From: an uncultured Flavobacteriaceae bacterium
Lineage (GTDB): Bacteria > Bacteroidota > Bacteroidia > Flavobacteriales > Flavobacteriaceae
Assembly: GCA_947497145.1 (NCBI GenBank)
Contig: CANMFQ010000019.1
Location: 1 to 64,000 of the forward strand
Direction of reading: 5' to 3'
Length of the DNA: 64,000 nt
A program made the translations under genes and the position numbers. The notes below the pieces were generated by a model. That model was not told the DNA's origin. It saw only the letters and a list, made by a program, of their open reading frames with translations, and did not search any database. Shown here in pieces: positions 17,468 through 25,601 of this stretch; the stretch's first letter is position 1, and each line of letters opens with the position of its first letter.

Positions 17468-18505
17468 ATGATCGATTTAATTTTAGGAGTCTTAATTCTT
17501 TTGGCGATTCTGTTTTATTTGTATTATATCATACGAAAATGGCTCTTAAAATTAGCAGCGCAAAAACATCCAAACAAACAACAAAGTACAAACTCGCAAG
17601 ACATGAAAATTCCCAGTAATATGCAATTAACGCAAGCCTATTTTGAAAACAAAGCGTTATGTGTTTCAAATGGGATGAATGCTATGCAGCATAAAGCATA
17701 TTTAAAAGACAACAAAAAGATATATCCAGAGGATATTTATACCAATCCAAAGTTATTAGCTAAGGCGTTTATTGAAAGTGAAGACCTAGCACTAAAATAC
17801 CAATTTCAAGGGCAATTATATCCCTTGGTGCATTATCGTATTGATAAAATATTGAAATCGAGTTTTAAGGGTTTTACAGAGGAAACTATAATTCATTTCT
17901 TTTTTCATTGTTTTAGATTAGGGAAAGCATGGCGACCAAAACCAGCGTTTTATCCTTTATATCAAAAAGCAGTTAGCGAAGCACTTTTGCTCAAAAATGA
18001 AGCTAATTATCTGGTATTTAGCCATAGTAAAGAAAATTTATATTTGTGGTTTGGTATTACAAAACAATTTGATTTTAATAAAGTACTCTTTGTTCCCTAT
18101 GACGACTATTGTAACAAACTTGCTTTTTCAACGCTCGCTAATTCCTACACTGCTTTTCCAAATATGCGAAAGAAAAAAGAGCGGTTTCGTGAATACCTAG
18201 AGAATGAAGAACTGGTAAAGCAATGCAGAACGCTCGTTCAAGAGATTTTTGATACGACGGAAGATGACAACCCACATTTTAGCTTTACACAGGCAGCAAG
18301 TTTACTCCTACTTTTATTAGGCTTAAAAACAGTCGATAAAGAGTTGCTTTTTAAACTTCATACGCAAAATTTAAACCGAAGAAAGGTTTGGTTATTAGGC
18401 AGTTTTTATAAAGATTTTCAAGAAACCGCAGACCATAAACTCCTTTTAACGGACTTATATAATACCTATTCAAAAACTTGGATAGACGAGTATAATCAAT
18501 CATGA
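17468..18505 (+). CDS. uncharacterised single-pass membrane protein
   Basis: The 345-residue product has an N-terminal anchor (MIDLILGVLILLAILFYLYYII), a short basic linker (about 30-50), and a ~290-residue helical soluble domain on the cytoplasmic side. Noticeable words are HFFFHCFRLGKAWRPKPAFYPLY (about 135-160), YLWFGITKQFDFNKVLFVPYDDYCNKL and LNRRKVWLLGSFYKDF. I recognise no family, and no catalytic motif stands out. It sits between LemA debris and the M23 lipoprotein, and shares their strand. Confidence 0.6.
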   Translation: MIDLILGVLILLAILFYLYYIIRKWLLKLAAQKHPNKQQSTNSQDMKIPSNMQLTQAYFENKALCVSNGMNAMQHKAYLKDNKKIYPEDIYTNPKLLAKAFIESEDLALKYQFQGQLYPLVHYRIDKILKSSFKGFTEETIIHFFFHCFRLGKAWRPKPAFYPLYQKAVSEALLLKNEANYLVFSHSKENLYLWFGITKQFDFNKVLFVPYDDYCNKLAFSTLANSYTAFPNMRKKKERFREYLENEELVKQCRTLVQEIFDTTEDDNPHFSFTQAASLLLLLLGLKTVDKELLFKLHTQNLNRRKVWLLGSFYKDFQETADHKLLLTDLYNTYSKTWIDEYNQS

Positions 18506-18563
18506 TAAAATGTTAATTCTGAAATTAAAACAGAAGGAAAAACAACAAAAAATAGCAATCTGA

Positions 18564-19157
18564 ATGAAAACCGAGAATTATGGCTGTGGTATTATTATAT
18601 TGACATGTATACTTATTTTAGCATGCAAAGAGAAAACTCAACTCCATAAAACAAATAAAATTGCTGTTATTGATGCTCCTGTTTTTCTAGCTACAGCTTT
18701 CGATTTTCCTGTAGGCAAGCCAGATGCTAAAGGCTACTATAATGCACAATCTTTTGGAGAAAACAGGCATTTAGGCGATGATTGGAATGGTGTTAATGGT
18801 GGGAATTCTGATCTTGGAGACCCAATTTATAATGTAGCTAATGGCATTGTTGTTGAGGCTAAAAACCATGAAGGTGGCTGGGGAAATGTGATTCGAATTA
18901 GACATACGTTGCCTTCTAACAAACAAGTAGAATCCTTGTATGCTCATTGCGACACGATACTGGTGAAAAAAGGCGATCGTGTTGCTAAAGGAACTAAAAT
19001 AGGAACGATTGGTACTGCAAATGGTATCTATTTAGCGCATTTACATTTTGAAATAAGAAGTGAAATAGGCAAGCCTTTAGGCGGCGGTTATGCTGAAAAT
19101 ACTTCTGGTTATGAAAATCCAACAGTATTTATTAAAAACCACAGGCGCATTAAATAA
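18564..19157 (+). CDS. M23 family metallopeptidase lipoprotein
   Basis: The 197-residue product has a lipoprotein signal with Cys21 (LILAC). The M23 (LytM) zinc site is intact: H69 and D73 (RHLGDDWNG), H128 (LYAHCD) and H159-L-H161 (LAHLHFE). M23 enzymes cut peptide cross-links in peptidoglycan. As a lipoprotein it would act in the periplasm or at the surface. It is short, with the catalytic domain filling nearly all of the mature chain. It is the only predicted hydrolase among the island genes from 9.6 to 25.6 kb, so it could be an effector, a wall-remodelling helper or a bystander. Confidence 0.9.
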   Translation: MKTENYGCGIIILTCILILACKEKTQLHKTNKIAVIDAPVFLATAFDFPVGKPDAKGYYNAQSFGENRHLGDDWNGVNGGNSDLGDPIYNVANGIVVEAKNHEGGWGNVIRIRHTLPSNKQVESLYAHCDTILVKKGDRVAKGTKIGTIGTANGIYLAHLHFEIRSEIGKPLGGGYAENTSGYENPTVFIKNHRRIK

Positions 19158-19179
19158 ACGGGATTAAATTAAAATTTTC

Positions 19180-19244
19180 GCATTAGGAATTGTAGCTAGT
19201 GTTTGTACTCTTTTTGAGACGTAGGAATAATAAAGGGAGTGCCC
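19180..19244 (+). repeat. intergenic repeat, copy 1
   Basis: A gcattagg-ttg-agct...ctctttttgagacg-agga pattern matches the copy at 21538 over ~65 bases with scattered changes. Both copies lie just downstream of a stop codon on the same strand. Confidence 0.7.
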
Positions 19245-19247
19245 TTG

Positions 19248-19302
19248 TGAAACTGAAACTGAAACTGAAACTGAAATTGAAGTTGAAACTGAACTTGAAC
19301 TT
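19248..19302 (+). repeat. GAAACT hexamer tandem repeat
   Basis: About eight or nine copies of a 6-base unit (TGAAAC), perfect at first then degenerating (GAAATT, GAAGTT, GAACTT). Such a run is prone to slippage. It sits about 190 bases before the next start, so it is unlikely to switch translation but could affect promoter spacing or mRNA. Confidence 0.85.
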
Positions 19303-19403
19303 AAAAAAAACACTAATTCTACAATGAGTCGGTTTTAAATTTTACGGTTTCAGAATCAATACTTTGTACTCAGTACTTAATACTAACTTCTTAATACTAA
19401 TCA

Positions 19404-19500
19404 CAAAACCCCACGAATACAAACTCCCTAACTACGAATATCAATCCTTTTTTTAAATAGCGCGTCTATGCTTTAAATTTGAGTAAAAACCAGATTATGA
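19404..19500 (+). promoter_or_regulatory. shared leader/promoter module, copy 1
   Basis: Starting at caaaacc, this ~95-base stretch matches 21964-22070 almost base for base: caaaacc-ccacgaatacaaactcc, actacgaatat-aatcc, a run of seven Ts, then TAAAAACCAG-ATG. Both copies end at an ATG. It holds a TAnnTTTG box (19474-19481) and two near-identical acgaata half-motifs about 20 bases apart. It is a likely common control region. Confidence 0.6.
19474..19481 (+). promoter_or_regulatory. -7 promoter box
   Basis: TAAATTTG is an exact TAnnTTTG match, 15 bases before the ATG at 19497. The short distance would give a very short leader. If this is the promoter, the longer TTG start at 19479 is impossible, which supports 19497. 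Confidence 0.45.
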
Positions 19501-20237
19501 GCACATCAGACAACAGAACAAGAGAAGACGTATTAGCTGATTTACAAGGGTATTCCGATTCTTTTAAAACCTTAGGCATAGGCCACGAATACAACGCCGA
19601 TGGCACTATTGAAGAACTAGAAACAGCACTAACGATTGCAAAATCCTTTTTTGGTAGCGTCGCTACAAATGTAATTGAAGAAAGAGATGAGGACTTGGAA
19701 CCAATCCCTATTACTTTAACATTGTTATCAGATTTTATTAAAGATGTAAGTCCAGAACCTAAAAAGCCAATAGCCGAATTAACAGCTATTGCGAATCATC
19801 CGCAAGATGAATTAGAGCCTTCGGAAAAATTTGAAAACGGTGGTTTGTATGCTGTTTGCGAAATATTAGGTGAACAACATTTAGCCATAAATACCAACGA
19901 TTGGGATCCGTATGATACAGAATATTGTTTAAAATTGGCTTTTGAAAAATTAAATCTCGATCCCGTACCTGAAAAATTTGCTGATGAAATTGAAGACAAA
20001 CTATTGGATTTTGATGATTTAGAAGAGCAAGAAGATTATGTGTGGCATAGTACTGTAAAATTGGTGGATAATCGTGGTTACGAATTATTAGAGTTGACGC
20101 CATTAGGAGGAATATGGAGCGATAAGGTGCTGTTTATTATTAAAAAAGAACGGGCTAGTAAATGGACAAATAAAGCTTTTGGTGACTACGGATTAGTTTC
20201 GTTAACTGCTGAGTATTTAGATATGGAATTTGAGTGA
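19497..20237 (+). CDS. acidic uncharacterised cytoplasmic protein
   Basis: Started at the ATG at 19497 (246 residues); the frame is open from a TTG at 19479. It is Asp/Glu-rich with no signal peptide or membrane segment. Readable words are LYAVCEILGEQHLAINTNDWDPYDTEYCLKLAFEKLNLD (mid) and TPLGGIWSDKVLFIIKKERASKW near the end. I recognise no family with confidence. It may belong to the small acidic immunity-like proteins common in such islands. It precedes the SUKH gene by 43 bases, and both probably share the promoter module at 19404. Confidence 0.6.
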   Translation: MSTSDNRTREDVLADLQGYSDSFKTLGIGHEYNADGTIEELETALTIAKSFFGSVATNVIEERDEDLEPIPITLTLLSDFIKDVSPEPKKPIAELTAIANHPQDELEPSEKFENGGLYAVCEILGEQHLAINTNDWDPYDTEYCLKLAFEKLNLDPVPEKFADEIEDKLLDFDDLEEQEDYVWHSTVKLVDNRGYELLELTPLGGIWSDKVLFIIKKERASKWTNKAFGDYGLVSLTAEYLDMEFE

Positions 20238-20280
20238 AACTTTACAATTAGCAACGTTTAAAAAGAAAAACAAACCAACT

Positions 20281-21336
20281 ATGGAAACACTAATACCATC
20301 ACTAAAAAAGCACATCACTACAGTATTTGAATTGCTATTAAACAAAGATGTAGAAGGCTATGCAGCACTTATTATTGATGCCGAATGGATGAAAGACACA
20401 CCTGTACCACCATCAAAATTTAAGAATACTAAAACAGAACTCACCAACGGATTCAAGGATTTAATTGACGAGTTAGACGATGCAAAGGTCTATAGTAGTG
20501 AACCCAAAATAAAAGACATTAGTATTAAAGATCTTAAAGGGTTTCTGCATTTTACCGATCATAATTATGATATGGTTATAGAAAACGATTATTTTATTTT
20601 AGAAATTAACGGCGAAGTTTTAGGAAATACAAAAACCGATGTCTACAAAGAAGCTCGTGCTTTGTCAATAACTATTGTTAAGAATAAAAAAAAGCAGAAG
20701 AAAATAAAAGCCAAAAAAAGCGAATCCTTTATAAAGTCTGTTGCGCGCTATAAAGAATTTCAAGAGGATTTAGAGTTGAATCCCAAAAGTACCATTGCTG
20801 CTATTGAAGTCACCGAAAAGAAACTGAATGTAAGTATCCCAAAAGGTTTAAAAGAAGTGTATATAAAACATTGTAATGGTTTTGGAGAATCGGAAAACGA
20901 AGAACTCGTACTGTTTAAACACGAAGAAATTACAGGTATTATGGATTTTTTTCAAGAGCAAGTCAATGAAGGCTCCGGCCATAATGTGTTTACAGAAACG
21001 CATTTGGACGAACGCAAATTGACCGATGAGGAACAACAATTGGTAAAACAGTTGAATGAAAACGTGTTTATTTTTGCTGTCAATTGGTTTGAAGACCAAA
21101 ATTTAGACCTTGTCTTATTCAATACAAAAGGGCAATTTGGAGGCATTTTATACGACCATCATAATGAATACAGTTACCTAGACGATTACCTAAAACCCTT
21201 TACAACAGAAGCCCGTTGGCATTCCGATTTTAATACTTTCTTTTCAGAATTAATTACCTGTTGTCTTGAAGAATTTGATGAGGATTACGACTACGAAAAA
21301 ACAGCACAGAATGCTTTGTTTTGGAAAGAAGATTAA
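20281..21336 (+). CDS. SUKH (SMI1/KNR4) family protein
   Basis: I use the ATG at 20281 (351 residues); the frame is open from a TTG at 20230. Residues ~1-155 are an acidic/basic helical region with a KNKKKQKKIKAKKSE linker. Residues ~175-340 show the SUKH fold: AIEVTEKKLNVSIPKGLKEVYIKHCNGFGESENEE, then VFIFAVNWFEDQNLDLVLFN and GQFGGILYDHHNEYSYLDDYL. SUKH proteins are immunity proteins for diverse polymorphic toxins and can also be regulatory. No cognate toxin is adjacent. The N-terminal extension is unusual for a lone immunity protein. Confidence 0.82.
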   Translation: METLIPSLKKHITTVFELLLNKDVEGYAALIIDAEWMKDTPVPPSKFKNTKTELTNGFKDLIDELDDAKVYSSEPKIKDISIKDLKGFLHFTDHNYDMVIENDYFILEINGEVLGNTKTDVYKEARALSITIVKNKKKQKKIKAKKSESFIKSVARYKEFQEDLELNPKSTIAAIEVTEKKLNVSIPKGLKEVYIKHCNGFGESENEELVLFKHEEITGIMDFFQEQVNEGSGHNVFTETHLDERKLTDEEQQLVKQLNENVFIFAVNWFEDQNLDLVLFNTKGQFGGILYDHHNEYSYLDDYLKPFTTEARWHSDFNTFFSELITCCLEEFDEDYDYEKTAQNALFWKED

Positions 21337-21351
21337 TCAATACCATAGGAA

Positions 21352-21519
21352 ATGGAAACAAATAAAATGCAGCAAATACAACAAGAAATAAAAGCTATAA
21401 ATAAAGATTTAGCCCAATTTAATGCTGAATTTAATTTCCAAGGAACAAATGAAAAAGAACTAGAAGAAGAATTGGTTTTGGCAAGACAAATTCACGAGAT
21501 ATATTATCCTAAGTTTTGA
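21352..21519 (+). CDS. small 55-residue helical protein
   Basis: ATG at 21352, 15 bases after the SUKH stop and preceded by AGGA, begins METNKMQQIQQEIKAINKD and ends QIHEIYYPKF. It is highly charged and probably forms two alpha helices (a coiled-coil hairpin). Composition matches the neighbouring genes rather than random sequence. No family is known. It may be co-translated with the SUKH protein. Confidence 0.5.
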   Translation: METNKMQQIQQEIKAINKDLAQFNAEFNFQGTNEKELEEELVLARQIHEIYYPKF

Positions 21520-21537
21520 TTGAAAAGCGATAACTCT

Positions 21538-21626
21538 GCATTAGGGATTGCAGCAATTGTTTGAGCTCTTTTTGAGACGCAGGAACAAAAAAGCGAGTGC
21601 GGAAAGCCCGACCGTAGGGAATGCCC
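21538..21626 (+). repeat. intergenic repeat, copy 2
   Basis: Matches the 19180-19244 element (gcattagg, agct, ctctttttgagacgcagga), and then carries an extra aagcgagtgcggaaagcccgac tail like that of a widespread Bacteroidota repeat ending in ...aaagcccgac. Confidence 0.65.
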
Positions 21627-21699
21627 AAAAAGAATATGATACGATTTTTTGTTTCAGTCATCAGTTGGCAGTTTTCAGTCATACTTCCTAAAGCGAAGC

Positions 21700-21962
21700 G
21701 GTCTTACCTCTTTATTCTCTTCTCTATATTCTCTTCCACTTTTTTAAGATTCTTCACTTCGTACCTCGTTCTGAATGACAAAAGATTTAGTTCTCAGTTA
21801 GTAGTAGGCAGTTCTCTGTATTCAGTGGGCAGTCTTCAGTCATCAGTCCTATAGCAAAGCGGTCTTACGTCTATATTCTCTTCTCTTTATTCTTACCTCT
21901 TTATTCCCACCTCTTTATTCTCTTCTCTCTTCTCTATTTTCTCTTCTCTCTCCTCTATCCCC
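21700..21962 (+). repeat. pyrimidine-rich low-complexity block
   Basis: Degenerate ttctcttctct, tttattc and cagtcat units fill this stretch. The strand is nearly pure C/T in its last 90 bases. It is not coding. It could form unusual DNA structure upstream of the ankyrin operon. Confidence 0.7.
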
Positions 21963-21963
21963 C

Positions 21964-22070
21964 CAAAACCTCACGAATACAAACTCCAACACTACGAATA
22001 TAAATCCCTTTTTTTAAGTCAGTGAATTTGCTGTATTTTCATGCTAAATTGATTAAAAACAGCACTATGA
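21964..22070 (+). promoter_or_regulatory. shared leader/promoter module, copy 2
   Basis: This is the second copy of the module at 19404. It shares acgaatacaaactcc, actacgaatat-aaatcc, the T-run, and TTGA-TAAAAAC-AG before the ATG. The -7 box is weaker here (TAAATTG). It precedes the two ankyrin genes and the DUF4034-like gene, so these are probably expressed like the genes at 19497-21519. Confidence 0.6.
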
Positions 22071-23206
22071 ATCCAATTAACTCGGCAATACTTCAAAACG
22101 ATTTTACTACTGCTCAGCAGCTTTTAGAGCAAGGCGAATCGTGGAATTTAGATAACTTTATGGCAACGCAGGCATACGAACGTTTGCTAAACAACAAGCA
22201 ATTTGATTTGTTGAATATGTTTATTGAAAACGAGCATTTGTCTTTAGATATTTTTGAATACGATAGCTTTACCAGCACCATTTTTGAAAGTTTAACACGA
22301 CTACAACTAGACGACGAACTCCTTACTTATTTAAATACGCTGCTACCGCAAGTAGAAAATATTGATGATGATTTGCAAGGCATCAACTGGCTAGGATTAG
22401 CCATAAAAAACAATGCCGATATCCAATTTATTGAAAAACTCGTAGAAAACGGTTGCGATATCAATTACAGAAATAGCAGCGAACAGACCTTGTTATTTTT
22501 AACCGAAAATATAGACCTCTGTAATTTCCTTCTGAATAGCGGCGTAGATGTAAATACCAAAGACAATGGCGGAAACACGGCATTAAAAAGAGCGGTTGCT
22601 AGTGAAAATACCGATTTAATCACGGCGTTTTTAGATTTTGGTGCCGATCCTAATAGTCAGAATATAAAAGGAGAAACAGTGTATCATACCGTAGTTTTTG
22701 AAACGATGAAACCCGAAATTTATCAATTGTTGGCACAATACGACCCGCCACGATTTGATTTGTTGAACAAAAGCGGGCAATCTTTATTTTTTCAGTTTAT
22801 AGAATCGTCTAATTTAGATTGGGAGGCACAAGTACAATTGTTCGAATTGATGTTGGCAGATGGTGCCGACTTGTTTCAGAGTGAAAAAAATAGCTATGGT
22901 GAAGAACTTACTGCAGCCGATTTGCTGAGTAAAAAATCGTTCGATTTGTTTAAAAAAGTCATCGAAATGGATGGTTTTGATGCCAATCAGCAAGACAACA
23001 AGGGTAATACGTGGTTGCATTTAGTGGCTGGCGAAAACTTAAATTTCGACCAACAGAAAGCTAAGGTTTTTTATCAGAAAATTAAAGCCTTGCTTAAACT
23101 TGGTGCCAACCCAAGCCTTAGAAACGACCAAGATAAAACACCTATCGATTTGGCATCCGACGACAATTTAAAAGCAAAAGGATTGGCCTTATTATTAAAA
23201 CAATAA
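22067..23206 (+). CDS. ankyrin-repeat protein
   Basis: Started at the ATG at 22067 (379 residues, MNPINSAILQ); the frame opens 45 bases earlier inside the shared leader. About eight ankyrin-type units are visible, clearest at GINWLGLAIKNNADIQFIEKLVENG, STDLITAFLDFGADPNSQNIKGET and NKGNTWLHLVAGENLNF-ALLKLGANPSLRNDQDKTPIDLA. Ankyrin repeats form protein-binding solenoids. There is no signal peptide, so it is cytoplasmic. It is followed by nine bases and the ankyrin-SHOCT gene. Role unknown. Ankyrin proteins of this kind often serve as immunity or adaptor proteins. Confidence 0.9.
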   Translation: MNPINSAILQNDFTTAQQLLEQGESWNLDNFMATQAYERLLNNKQFDLLNMFIENEHLSLDIFEYDSFTSTIFESLTRLQLDDELLTYLNTLLPQVENIDDDLQGINWLGLAIKNNADIQFIEKLVENGCDINYRNSSEQTLLFLTENIDLCNFLLNSGVDVNTKDNGGNTALKRAVASENTDLITAFLDFGADPNSQNIKGETVYHTVVFETMKPEIYQLLAQYDPPRFDLLNKSGQSLFFQFIESSNLDWEAQVQLFELMLADGADLFQSEKNSYGEELTAADLLSKKSFDLFKKVIEMDGFDANQQDNKGNTWLHLVAGENLNFDQQKAKVFYQKIKALLKLGANPSLRNDQDKTPIDLASDDNLKAKGLALLLKQ

Positions 23207-23215
23207 ACAGAAACT

Positions 23216-24571
23216 ATGTCATTATCATTTATACAAGCCTGCGAAGGCGGAAAACGAAAAATAGCCGAATTATTATTAGAACAAGAAGTTGCCGAAGCCA
23301 ATTATACCGACGAAAAAGGGCGAACCGCTTTGCATTATGCCGCGCATAGAGGCTATGTGGAAATTTGTAAAAAACTGATTGAAAAAGGTGCCGAAATAGA
23401 TTACGAAGACCACAATGGCGAAACGCCTTTGTATTTTGCATTTCTACAAAATCAGACGGCTACTGGCGGATTGTTATTGGAGCACGATGCTAAAATGGAC
23501 ATTAAAGATTACCAAGGCAATAGCTTATTGCATTTGGCAGCAAGCAACGGACAAATTGCACTGTGTAAATTGTTGTTAGAAAAAGGAATGGACGTGGATA
23601 TTATCAACAATAACAACGAAACGCCATTGATGATTGCTGTAGCTTGTAGAAAACTTCCTGTGGTAAAATTACTCATAGAACACAATGCCGATGCCAGTGT
23701 CACTACCAAGCAAGACGATACTTTATTGCATTTGGCAGTGAAGTCTAAAAATATGCCGTTAGTGAAATTATTCATTGAGCAAGGTGTGGAAATAGATGCC
23801 TTTAATTCGGCAGGAGAAACCGCTTTGTTGATTGCTTGTTTCGATGGAAACAGAATGTTGGTAAAAGTACTCATGGAAGCAGGAGCAGATGTGTTTGTAA
23901 CCAATTCGTCTGGGTTATCGCCAATTTATCAAGCCTGCGGAAACAACCAAAAAGAATTGGTGGCACTGTTTTTAACCAAAGGCTTAGATGTGAATTATAA
24001 ATTGCCAGAGCAAGGCAGTGCAACCTATATGGATTCGTATTTAGAATGGGTAGAAACGGCAAACAGTTTATCTATGACAAGCGCGTATTCTATTACCAAT
24101 AGCTACACTTATGGTGGTGAAAGTTTGTTGCATTTGGCAGTTAAAAACGGACATTTATATATGGTAAAAGTGTTGTTAGAACACGAAGCGGATATCAATA
24201 TTCAAGATGAATCTGAAAACACACCTCTACATTATGCGGCGGCAAATGGCAAAAAGGATATTGTAAAATTACTTTTAGAAAATGGTGCAGATGCTGAAAT
24301 AACCAACGTTAAAGAGCAAAAAGCAATTGATTATTCTAACGTAAAAGGTTTTAATGAGATTACAGAACTCATTTTAAAAAACAATCCGAATGTAACATCA
24401 AATGTCGTAGCAAAACCACAAGCAGTAGCTACGGAAACACCTTCGGAAGCAACGCTAAGCAAAGAGGAAGTGATGGCTAAACTTAAAAATTTAAAAGAAT
24501 TGCTGGATATGGATATTTTATCGCAAGCGGAATTTGATACTCAGAAGCAAGATTTATTAAAATTGTTGTAG
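23216..24571 (+). CDS. ankyrin-repeat protein with SHOCT tail
   Basis: The 451-residue product has ten or more ankyrin repeats from residue 5 to ~390 (classical units such as GRTALHYAAHRGYVEICKKLIEKGAEID, and ENTPLHYAAANGKKDIVKLLLENGADAE). A Pro/Thr/Ala linker (400-420) and a C-terminal SHOCT motif (KLKNLKELLDMDILSQAEF) follow. The SHOCT motif closely matches that of the SPFH protein at 10604 (AKLKNLK-D/E-L). SHOCT is a short helical module for oligomerisation or partner binding. The start follows the preceding ankyrin stop by nine bases, and its stop abuts the next gene's ATG. Confidence 0.9.
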   Translation: MSLSFIQACEGGKRKIAELLLEQEVAEANYTDEKGRTALHYAAHRGYVEICKKLIEKGAEIDYEDHNGETPLYFAFLQNQTATGGLLLEHDAKMDIKDYQGNSLLHLAASNGQIALCKLLLEKGMDVDIINNNNETPLMIAVACRKLPVVKLLIEHNADASVTTKQDDTLLHLAVKSKNMPLVKLFIEQGVEIDAFNSAGETALLIACFDGNRMLVKVLMEAGADVFVTNSSGLSPIYQACGNNQKELVALFLTKGLDVNYKLPEQGSATYMDSYLEWVETANSLSMTSAYSITNSYTYGGESLLHLAVKNGHLYMVKVLLEHEADINIQDESENTPLHYAAANGKKDIVKLLLENGADAEITNVKEQKAIDYSNVKGFNEITELILKNNPNVTSNVVAKPQAVATETPSEATLSKEEVMAKLKNLKELLDMDILSQAEFDTQKQDLLKLL

Positions 24572-25558
24572 ATGGGGTTTAAAAACACATTCAACGCCTT
24601 GTTTTCAAAGGGTAAGGCGTATAGCTATTATACGTTAGAGCCTTTAAATCAGTTTGTAACACTCATTAAAAGCATCAACACAACCAATGTAGAAGAGAAA
24701 ACACTGGCAGCAGAAACCTTGTTTTTAGAAGCCAATTGGGATGTGCGAAATCATTTAATCTTTGAAAATATTAGTTTTATCTCTTTTATTGAAAATTGGG
24801 AGTCGCTTGCCTCAGAATCATTTTTACCTAAACTGTTATTAGGCAGTTTGTATACGAGCAAAGGTTGGGAGATTCGTGGCGGAGATTATATCGATGCAGT
24901 TTCCGATACCCAATGGTTGGGTTTTGAAGATTATCTTACAAAAGCACACGAAAAAATAAATGAAAGCCTACTAATGAATCCTGATTTATCAGAAGCCTAT
25001 GTACTCTTGTTAACAATTTATATTGGTTTAGGTGATTCTGAAATGCAATGGGACGCTTATCACAACGCCATACAATTAACACCAGAGAACTTATTTGCAC
25101 ATAACGATATGCTTTGGGGACAAACACCAAGATGGAATTGCAACGCTAATGCGTCATTAAACGATACGGAACATTTTATGCTAAAAGCTATAGAAACCTT
25201 ATCAACGCCTTGCAAATATTACCTGTGGTTTTCTTTTATAGAAGAATGTTTAGAGGAATTAGAAAAAGACGATTACGAAGACTTTATTAATTCGGAAACC
25301 ATACGAAATCAAACCAATGAAACGATTAGTAAATTTGAATTTGATACAACGCTTTCCGTATTTAATTTTCAATATGCAAATATGGTACTTAAAATAGCTT
25401 ACGAACTGGAACTAGAGCATCCAAAGTTACCAGAAATAGCGGCTTTAGTATTGCCAAACACAATATTTGTAAACATCTGGGATGATTATGCCGACACACC
25501 AAAAGAAGCCGCAAAATGCATCAAAAAAGTATTGAAATGGAATAAGCATTGGCTTTAA
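24572..25558 (+). CDS. TPR-like protein resembling DUF4034
   Basis: The 328-residue product begins directly after the ankyrin-SHOCT stop (TAG then ATG), implying coupled translation. Residues ~85-215 (LLGSLYTSKGWEIRGGDYIDAVSD, ESLLMNPDLSEAYVLLLTIYIGLG, AIQLTPENLFAHNDMLWGQTPRW) match the DUF4034/TPR-like pattern: an aromatic-rich helical array ending in a W-G-x-x-P-R-W block. There is no signal peptide or catalytic motif. Function unknown. It is the third gene of the ankyrin operon. Confidence 0.65.
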   Translation: MGFKNTFNALFSKGKAYSYYTLEPLNQFVTLIKSINTTNVEEKTLAAETLFLEANWDVRNHLIFENISFISFIENWESLASESFLPKLLLGSLYTSKGWEIRGGDYIDAVSDTQWLGFEDYLTKAHEKINESLLMNPDLSEAYVLLLTIYIGLGDSEMQWDAYHNAIQLTPENLFAHNDMLWGQTPRWNCNANASLNDTEHFMLKAIETLSTPCKYYLWFSFIEECLEELEKDDYEDFINSETIRNQTNETISKFEFDTTLSVFNFQYANMVLKIAYELELEHPKLPEIAALVLPNTIFVNIWDDYADTPKEAAKCIKKVLKWNKHWL

Positions 25559-25601
25559 AAAATAGATTTATATCATAGAATTTTACAACATCAATTAAAA
25601 A

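Larger units (their letters stand above)
19158..19496 (+). other. intergenic spacer with repeat modules
   Basis: This spacer contains, in order, an intergenic repeat (19180-19244), a GAAACT hexamer run (19248-19302), A/T-rich low-complexity text with variants of tactcagtac/ttaatactaa, and a leader shared with the spacer at 21964. No coding frame is supported. Confidence 0.6.
21520..22066 (+). other. intergenic spacer with low-complexity repeats
   Basis: After the second repeat copy (21538) come words such as cagttggcagttttcagtcat and cttcactt cgtacctcgttctgaatgac, and a long pyrimidine-rich block of ttctcttctct units (21700-21962). These are common flavobacterial intergenic debris. A 77-codon frame here is Ser/Phe/Leu-rich repeat translation and is not accepted as a gene. 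The leader module follows from 21964. Confidence 0.6.

Noticed and set aside
21621-21854. 77-codon ORF in low-complexity DNA
   Set aside because: Its translation is a by-product of cagttgg and tctct repeats; Ser/Leu/Phe-rich with no start signal.
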